DNA of 64,000 nucleotides from an uncultured Prevotella sp. (GTDB taxonomy: Bacteria; Bacteroidota; Bacteroidia; Bacteroidales; Bacteroidaceae): assembly GCA_944319915.1 (NCBI GenBank), contig CALUEY010000005.1, positions 78,547-142,546 on the forward strand, written 5' to 3'. A program made the translations under genes and the position numbers. Of the stretch, positions 59,301-64,000 are shown piece by piece. The stretch's first letter is position 1; each line of letters opens with the position of its first letter. The notes under the pieces were generated by a model, which had not been told where the DNA came from, ran no database searches, and saw only the letters and a program-made list of their open reading frames with translations.

Positions 59301-59981
59301 CTATGCGAGGGCTTCGCGGAGCCGTTCGAGGGCCGGCACTGCGATGAGGCCGCGGCCCTGCTCTATGAGGCCTGCGTCGCGCATGGCCCTGAGCGCATGG
59401 GATACGTTGAGGCGGCTGTCGTTTACCTCGGCCGCCAGGCGCTCCATGAGTATGCTCACCACCTTGCGCCCGTGGGCGGTGAGGCAGCGGGCGGCCACAA
59501 AGCGGGCTATGCGGCGGCGCAGGTCGGCGGGCGGGGTGAGCCATGGCTGCGCGGCTGCGCGCTGCGCCTCGGTGGCAAGGAGGTTGAGCAGGTTGAGCCT
59601 GAAGGCCATGAACTCATCGCAAAGGCGAGCCACCTCCACCTTGTCGATGGCGATGAGGTGGGCGTCGGTTAGGGCGGTGAACGTGGTCATGCGCTCCTGG
59701 TGGAGGCCAAAGAGGCGTTCGGGCTCCATTATGTAAGGCGCGGCTATGTCCTCGCTTATGGTATATGCCCCGTCGGCAGAGGCCGTGGCGGCTTGCAGCC
59801 GCCCACCGGCCAGCATCAGCAGGCGCCCGCCGGCGTCGCCCCGGCGTGCCGCCTCGGTGCCGGCCGCCAGTTTCAGGAAGTCGAACTTGGTGCGGCCTGC
59901 CAGGCGTTCCAGCTCTTCGTGGCCCATGCCTTTGAAGAGCGGGAAGCCCAGCAGCGTGTGGAAGAGTCTTAGGGTGGGCAT
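59301..59981 (-). CDS. Crp/Fnr family transcriptional regulator
   Basis: A 226-residue regulator with an N-terminal cyclic-nucleotide-binding-like beta-roll (about 10-125; LFKGMGHEELERLAGRTKFD). The effector pocket is unlike Crp, with AAGTEAARRGDAGGRLLMLA. A dimer helix follows, then a C-terminal winged helix-turn-helix at about 150-220: RIARFVAARCLTAHGRKVVS, and the recognition helix in LNVSHALRAMRDAGLIEQGR. It has no N-terminal Fnr cysteines, so oxygen sensing through an Fe-S cluster is unlikely. It starts 4 nt after the apbE stop, on the same strand. Confidence 0.88.
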   Translation of the reverse strand: MPTLRLFHTLLGFPLFKGMGHEELERLAGRTKFDFLKLAAGTEAARRGDAGGRLLMLAGGRLQAATASADGAYTISEDIAAPYIMEPERLFGLHQERMTTFTALTDAHLIAIDKVEVARLCDEFMAFRLNLLNLLATEAQRAAAQPWLTPPADLRRRIARFVAARCLTAHGRKVVSILMERLAAEVNDSRLNVSHALRAMRDAGLIEQGRGLIAVPALERLREALA

Positions 59982-59985
59982 CGGC

Positions 59986-61032
59986 CTATTTGCTGATTTT
60001 GTCTCTCAGCGAGGGCGAGAACCACACTTGGTTGTTTCCCTCGTCGTCGGAATAGATGAAATAGGCCATCAGTTCGGGGTGCTCGGCCAGTATCGTTTGC
60101 GCCCGCTCGAGCCCGAGCACCATGAAAGCCGTGGCGTAGGCGTCGGCCGTGGCGCAGTTGTCGGCCAGCACCGTTGATGAAAGTATGTTGTGCTGCACGG
60201 GGTATCCCGTGTGAGGGTCGATGGTGTGGGCGTACTTCTTGCCGTCCTTGTAGTAGAAGTTGCGGTAGTTGCCGCTTGTGGCCATGGCTTTGTCTGTGAC
60301 GTTGAGCACGGTCTGCACCTCTTGGTTGGTGCTCAGGGTGTCGTCGGTGGGCTTAGTCACGCCTATGCGCCACGGCACCCTGCGCTCGCTCACGCCCCTT
60401 GTCACTATCTCGCCGCCTATCTCCACCATGAAGTTTTCCACGCCCCGGCTGCGCAGGTAGGCCGCCACCACGTCGCTGCCGAAGCCCTTGGCTATGGCGC
60501 TGCAGTCGAGCATGAGGCGCGGGTCGGCCTTTGCCACGCGCCTGCCGCAGAGCTTCACCTTGTCGAAGCCCACGAAGCTGAGCAGGCTGTCGATGGCCTG
60601 GGGCGTAGGCTCCGTGCCTTGCTTGAAGCCGAAGCCCCATGCGTTTACTAGCGGGGCCACGGTGATGTCGAAGGCGCCGCCCGTTTCGCGGGCCACGTCT
60701 TCGGCAAGGCGGAACACCCGCGTGAACAGCTCGTCGGCCTCCACCGGCTCGCCCCTGTTGACGGCGGAGATGGTGGAGCTGGGGTTGAAGGGCGAGAGCG
60801 ACGCGTCCACGCGCTGCAGCTCGGCCTTTATCCCGGCGTGGAGGTCGGAGTCCGACTGGTAGGTGATGTTGTAAACCGTGCCGAACACCGTGCCGGAGTT
60901 GTGATGGTAGGGCGCCGATGGCTGGTGCCTCACGATGAGAATCACGCCTGCCACAAGCGCAGCCAGCACGGCCAGCTGCCATGCCGTGCGCCGCTTGCGC
61001 CTTTGGGGATGGGGTGCCTGTGTGCTTGCCAT
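59986..61032 (-). CDS. apbE: FAD:protein FMN transferase (ApbE)
   Basis: Attaches FMN covalently to a Thr or Ser of target flavoproteins in the periplasm, for example Nqr/Rnf subunits. The 348-residue protein starts MASTQAPHPQ and has one membrane helix (AWQLAVLAALVAGVILIV). Its family motifs are FGTVYNITYQSD, ETGGAFDITVAPLVNAWGFG, LDCSAIAKGFGSDVVAAYLR and KYAHTIDPHTGYPVQHNILS, with conserved Asp/Thr Mg-binding residues in the C-terminal part. The longer frame to 61194 is not used. Target proteins are not in the window. Confidence 0.93.
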   Translation of the reverse strand: MASTQAPHPQRRKRRTAWQLAVLAALVAGVILIVRHQPSAPYHHNSGTVFGTVYNITYQSDSDLHAGIKAELQRVDASLSPFNPSSTISAVNRGEPVEADELFTRVFRLAEDVARETGGAFDITVAPLVNAWGFGFKQGTEPTPQAIDSLLSFVGFDKVKLCGRRVAKADPRLMLDCSAIAKGFGSDVVAAYLRSRGVENFMVEIGGEIVTRGVSERRVPWRIGVTKPTDDTLSTNQEVQTVLNVTDKAMATSGNYRNFYYKDGKKYAHTIDPHTGYPVQHNILSSTVLADNCATADAYATAFMVLGLERAQTILAEHPELMAYFIYSDDEGNNQVWFSPSLRDKISK

Positions 61033-61040
61033 GGCTTGCT

Positions 61041-61736
61041 CTATATGTCGATTATTACGTTGAAGTTTGCCCCGATGCGCGTGTCGCCGGCCTTTCCGTA
61101 GCCCGGCACGTACCATGTGTTGCCCACGCTGCTGTCCGTGTGGGCAAGGCGCATCTTGTATCTTACGCTCCAGCCGAGGTGGAGCGGCCCCCACAGCCTT
61201 GTGTCAAGCCCCAGCACCACCTCAGCCCAGTGCTGGTTGCACTTGTCGCCGCTTACGCTGAAGCCGGCGTCCCAGCCCCATACGGGGTCTTGGAAGGTGG
61301 GCCTGGATATGTCTACCTTGTACGACGTGAATGCGTAGCGCAGCCCGGCGTACAGCCTGTTGGCCGTGTGCTTGTTCTTGAGCAGGTTGAGGTCGCAGCC
61401 TATGCGGAAGTAGGGGGCCTCAGTCTTGTAGCTTATCTCGGTCACTTCGTCATCGTGGTCGGCCATGCCGTAGCCCACCTCCACTATCGGGAAGTACTGG
61501 TTGTGCAGGTTGAGGCGCACCGCCGCCTCGTATTCGCCGTAGTCGCTCAGGGCCAGTATCACTGGGCCGGCGGCGTCGAACGACACGGCGAAGCCGTTGA
61601 GCAGCGGCACGGAGTCCTTCGCTATGGTGAAGAGCTTGCCCTGGGCGTCGGCGCGCAGCCCTGCCATGAGCAGCGCGGTGCTAAGGGCGAGCCTTGAGAT
61701 AAAGGTGGAAATGTTCTGTCGAAGCGTCATAGTCAA
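61041..61736 (-). CDS. DUF6048-type outer-membrane beta-barrel protein
   Basis: A 231-residue protein with a signal peptide (ALSTALLMAGLRADAQ) and strands typical of a small barrel (FPIVEVGYGMADHDD, NRLYAGLRYAFTSYKVDI, WAEVVLGLDTRLWGPLHLGW), ending FNVIIDI. The pattern fits the Bacteroidales DUF6048 family, usually found right after a DUF6452 gene, as here. It overlaps that gene by 56 nt. Function unknown. Confidence 0.8.
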   Translation of the reverse strand: MTMTLRQNISTFISRLALSTALLMAGLRADAQGKLFTIAKDSVPLLNGFAVSFDAAGPVILALSDYGEYEAAVRLNLHNQYFPIVEVGYGMADHDDEVTEISYKTEAPYFRIGCDLNLLKNKHTANRLYAGLRYAFTSYKVDISRPTFQDPVWGWDAGFSVSGDKCNQHWAEVVLGLDTRLWGPLHLGWSVRYKMRLAHTDSSVGNTWYVPGYGKAGDTRIGANFNVIIDI

Positions 61737-62241
61737 CGTGTTGTTTGTTTACCGCAACGGAGTCGATGGCGTTGCGCGTCCACCTCACGGCAGTGATGTA
61801 GTGGAAGAACGATATGTTGCAGTCTACCGACTCGAAGTGCGGGTAGTTGTCTTTCCTTACGTAGACCGTGTCGATTGACGTGTTGAGGAGCGTGTCGGTG
61901 ATGTAGAAGAATAGCGTGTCCTCGGGGTCGGTGTAGCTTATGGGCAGCTCGAACGAGGTGGTGTTCACGCTCCGGTTGAGCAGCACGCTGTCCGTGCCGT
62001 CGCGCCTTGTGGTGGTTATGGTGAGCGTGTCGCGCAGCGTGTCGCGCCCGCCGCCAGCCTTGTGCAGGCCATACGATGTGTATACGGTGTTCTGCACGGG
62101 GCAGTCTACCGACGAGCATGCGGCTGCGACGAGCGTAGCCGCCACGAGGAACGCCGCCTGGAGCCTTGCGCCGCGGCCCTGCCGGCGGTGGCTGGGGCAG
62201 CCAGCAGCTGTCCTCAGTCGTTTTTCCTGTTGCCTGCGCAC
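61681..62241 (-). CDS. DUF6452-type lipoprotein
   Basis: A 186-residue predicted lipoprotein with a long basic N-terminal region, a hydrophobic stretch and a lipobox ending VAAACSS (Cys42). The mature part contains VDCPVQNTVYTSYGLHKAGG, a beta-rich repeat region and FHYITAVRWTRNAIDSVAVN, typical of DUF6452. It overlaps the glycosyltransferase gene by 28 nt and the DUF6048 gene by 56 nt. The start could be internal. Role unknown; the pairing with DUF6048 suggests a shared outer-membrane task. Confidence 0.78.
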   Translation of the reverse strand: MRRQQEKRLRTAAGCPSHRRQGRGARLQAAFLVAATLVAAACSSVDCPVQNTVYTSYGLHKAGGGRDTLRDTLTITTTRRDGTDSVLLNRSVNTTSFELPISYTDPEDTLFFYITDTLLNTSIDTVYVRKDNYPHFESVDCNISFFHYITAVRWTRNAIDSVAVNKQHVDYDASTEHFHLYLKARP

Positions 62242-63191
62242 CTTATTTCCTCCTCTATTTGGTAGTCGTTCCTGCTTGTTGAGTTGCGGCTGATGAGGTC
62301 GCCGAGGAAACCGGCGAGGAACAGCTGCGTGCCTATCATCATCATCGTGAGCGCGATGTAGAAGTATGGCGAGTCGGTCACGAGCCTCTGAGGCACGCCG
62401 CTGGCGAGGGCGCAGAGCTTGTCGATGCCGAGGATGGCGGCCGAGATGAAGCCTATCATGAACACTATCGTGCCAAGGAAGCCGAACACGTGCATCGGCT
62501 TGCGGCCGAAGCTGCTCAGGAACCAGAGCGTGATGAGGTCGAGGTAGCCGTTGAAGAAGCGGTTTAGCCCGAACTTCGTCTTGCCGTACTTGCGCGCCCT
62601 GTGCTTCACGACCTTCTCGCCTATGCGGGTGAAGCCGGCGTTCTTGGCCAGGTAGGGGATGTAGCGGTGCATCTCGCCGTAAACCTCAATGTTCTTCACC
62701 ACTTCCTTGCGGTAGGCCTTCAGGCCGCAGTTGAAGTCGTGCAGGTTCTTTATCCCGCTTATCTTGCGGGCCGTGGCGTTGAACAGCTTGGTGGGTATGG
62801 TCTTTGAGAGCGGGTCGTAGCGTTTCTTCTTGTAGCCCGACACGAGGTCGTAGCCGCCGTCCTTTATCATGCGGTAAAGCTCGGGAATCTCGTCGGGCGA
62901 GTCCTGCATGTCGGCGTCCATGGTTATCACCACGTCGCCTTGTGCCTGCGCGAAGCCGCAGTGCAGGGCCGGACTCTTGCCATAGTTGCGCCTGAACTTG
63001 ATGCCGCGCACGCATTCCGACTGGCGGCTGAGGCTCTCTATCACGTCCCAGGAGTGGTCGGTGGAGCCGTCGTTGACGAATATCACCTCGTAGGTGAAGT
63101 TGTTCTCTTTCATCACCCGCTCAATCCAGGCGAAGAGTTCGGGAAGCGATTCTTCCTCGTTGAATAAAGGTACTACGACAGATATGTCCAT
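62214..63191 (-). CDS. Glycosyltransferase family 2, polyprenyl-phosphate sugar transferase type
   Basis: A 325-residue GT2 enzyme of the DPM1/ArnC/GtrB type that transfers a sugar from a nucleotide sugar to a lipid phosphate. It has MDISVVVPLFNEEESLPELF, YEVIFVNDGSTDHSW, the metal-binding DADMQDSPDEIPE (DxD) and RHRARKYGKTKFGLNRFFNG near residue 200. Two C-terminal membrane helices follow (HVFGFLGTIVFMIGFISAAI and FYIALTMMMIGTQLFLAGFL). It heads the run of DUF6452, DUF6048 and apbE genes on the same strand. Confidence 0.92.
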   Translation of the reverse strand: MDISVVVPLFNEEESLPELFAWIERVMKENNFTYEVIFVNDGSTDHSWDVIESLSRQSECVRGIKFRRNYGKSPALHCGFAQAQGDVVITMDADMQDSPDEIPELYRMIKDGGYDLVSGYKKKRYDPLSKTIPTKLFNATARKISGIKNLHDFNCGLKAYRKEVVKNIEVYGEMHRYIPYLAKNAGFTRIGEKVVKHRARKYGKTKFGLNRFFNGYLDLITLWFLSSFGRKPMHVFGFLGTIVFMIGFISAAILGIDKLCALASGVPQRLVTDSPYFYIALTMMMIGTQLFLAGFLGDLISRNSTSRNDYQIEEEIRCAGNRKND

Positions 63192-63215
63192 TTGGGTTTG
63201 TTGTTTGCTTGGGGG

Positions 63216-63767
63216 TTATTGTTGCTTGCTGCCCGGCAGGGCTTTCCTCTTGATTATGGCGGCTGCCGGCAGGCTCAGCACGATGCCGCAGGTTACGTTC
63301 ATGCTAAGTATGTTGAGCACTATGTAGATAGGGTCGGTCTGTGCCATCTCGCTTATGGCTTGCTGCATCTGCTGCTTGCCCATGCCGTAGGCTTCGAGCA
63401 TGGCGGCAGCCTCGGGCGTGCTTGCCAGGGCGGAGTAGGCGCTTACGAGGTGGCCGCCGTCGATGTAGGCGAAGTAGACGTACTGCGCCAGGGCCATGAG
63501 CAGCGATGCATACATGAACGTCAGTATGTAGTAGGCTGCAGCGCGGCGGAACGAGATGGCACCGCCGCGGGCGTTGTCGCGGAACTTCGCGAGCCTGAAG
63601 GCGGCAAACACGGGCGACAGCAGGGCCATGAGCGCGCCGGCAATCCCCATCAGCGGCGACGTAAGCCCGCCTATGTACAGCGCGAAGCTGGCTATCCACA
63701 CTGCGCCGAGGTAGGCCCCGTCAACGCGGGCGAAAGCCTTCAGCTGTTGGTATTCTTCGGGAGTCAT
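63216..63767 (-). CDS. DUF4199-type membrane protein
   Basis: A 183-residue multi-pass membrane protein: helices near residues 17-32 (YLGAVWIASFALYIGGLTSP), 38-58, 75-95 and 145-170 (ILSMNVTCGIVLSLPAAAII), with a soluble middle part. The pattern fits the DUF4199 family of Bacteroidetes, function unknown. It starts upstream of the glycosyltransferase with a 24-nt gap and often accompanies a GT2 gene, so a link to lipid-linked sugar transfer is possible. Confidence 0.85.
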   Translation of the reverse strand: MTPEEYQQLKAFARVDGAYLGAVWIASFALYIGGLTSPLMGIAGALMALLSPVFAAFRLAKFRDNARGGAISFRRAAAYYILTFMYASLLMALAQYVYFAYIDGGHLVSAYSALASTPEAAAMLEAYGMGKQQMQQAISEMAQTDPIYIVLNILSMNVTCGIVLSLPAAAIIKRKALPGSKQQ

Positions 63768-63795
63768 TGTCTTTCCTCTTCTTCTTTATCAAGTG

Positions 63796-63803
63796 CAAAA
63801 GTA
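63796..63803 (-). promoter_or_regulatory. -7 element of the DUF4199-GT2 operon
   Basis: TACTTTTG on the minus strand, 28 nt before the start codon. It is back to back with the SRP RNA promoter. Confidence 0.5.
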
Positions 63804-63865
63804 CTCAATTTATCACACATATAAAGGCGAAGAGTGGCGTTTTTTGATTTTTTTTGTGATAAAAC

Positions 63866-63896
63866 TTTGCTCGATGGCAAAAAATGCGTACCTTTG
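63866..63896 (+). promoter_or_regulatory. Promoter of the SRP RNA gene
   Basis: TTTG (63866-63869), 19 nt, TACCTTTG (63889-63896): full consensus match. The expected start is around 63902-63904. Confidence 0.8.
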
Positions 63897-63901
63897 CACT
63901 C

Positions 63902-64000
63902 GCTTTTACACGGGCAAGTCTTGCACGGCCAGCTCCCTTCGAATCCTCCAGGACGGGAACGTAGCAAAGGTAGTTGGTTGTAGCGGCGCGATGTAAGTAG
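63902..64000 (+). ncRNA. ffs: Small signal recognition particle RNA (4.5S type), 3' end may be cut
   Basis: The apical region GAATCCTCCAGGACGGGAAC, then GTAGCAAAGG, matches the conserved small-SRP RNA helix 8 internal loops (the family pattern is ...CCAGGnC-GGAA-GnAGCA...). The two ends can pair: TTACACG near 63910 with CGATGTAA near 63990-63997. About 99 nt are visible, close to the family length of about 100 nt, so it may be nearly complete. It pairs with Ffh to target membrane proteins. It has its own strong promoter. Confidence 0.85.

Overview
This 64 kb window looks like chromosomal DNA from a GC-rich member of the Bacteroidales, probably near Prevotellaceae. The genus is inference. Three signs support it: Bacteroidetes-type promoters (TTTG, about 19 nt, TAnnTTTG) before many genes, with no Shine-Dalgarno sequences; type IX secretion genes (PorQ, PorE); and Bacteroidetes-specific families such as DUF4492 beside cydAB and DUF5056/DUF6249 around an ECF sigma factor. 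No rRNA, transposase, integrase or phage gene is visible.

Layout. 1-4.2 kb: cmk (cut by the window edge) and porQ, divergent from a tonB-like gene, a polyprenyl synthase and an unknown gene. 4.6-8.6 kb: tatD, tRNA-Ser(GGA), an exbB / membrane protein / exbD / exbD operon and an Lrp-type regulator. 8.8-12 kb: a basic His/Pro-rich lipoprotein, folA, thyA and rsmF. 12-13.5 kb: DUF6249, ECF sigma, DUF5056. 13.7-19.4 kb: a restriction-modification-like island of three methyltransferase genes, one fused to an HsdR-like nuclease domain, lying between two near-identical 130-bp direct repeats. 19.5-27.7 kb: porE, topB, an LUD-domain gene, cydB, cydA and DUF4492. 28-34 kb: a coiled-coil membrane protein and a TolC / HlyD / two-permease export operon without an ATPase. 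34.3-43.9 kb: a pectin-type locus (PL4 lyase, GH35, GH2), a beta-barrel protein and aldA. 44-49.4 kb: a thioredoxin-like protein, a CyuA-like cysteine desulfidase and DsbD. 49.9-54 kb: xth, ribH, a TPR protein, recF, DUF721 and a lipoprotein. 54-59 kb: an overlapping operon of M3 peptidase, dCMP deaminase, S41 protease and 5-FTHF cyclo-ligase. 59.3-63.8 kb: Crp-like regulator, apbE, DUF6048, DUF6452, GT2 and DUF4199. The right end holds an SRP RNA with its own promoter.

Two observations stand out. First, a family of intergenic arrays occurs at eight places: a 12-bp core close to AACGGCCTGTTT repeats with a 22-bp period in seven of them and 23 bp in the eighth, with variable 10-bp spacers, and neighbouring cores often pair into strong hairpins. 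Several copies carry a conserved tail (GTTTGTAAAG...) at a fixed distance. Second, two almost identical copies of this element bracket the restriction-modification island, whose coding sequence also looks less GC-rich than its surroundings. This suggests that the repeats serve as recombination or insertion sites for accessory genes.

Functional links. PorQ and PorE imply a type IX secretion system, and the PL4 lyase ends in a segment resembling a T9SS sorting domain. The pectin enzymes release rhamnose- and galactose-containing products, and aldA next door could oxidise the lactaldehyde formed from rhamnose. folA, thyA, dCMP deaminase and 5-FTHF cyclo-ligase serve folate and thymidylate metabolism but lie in separate operons.
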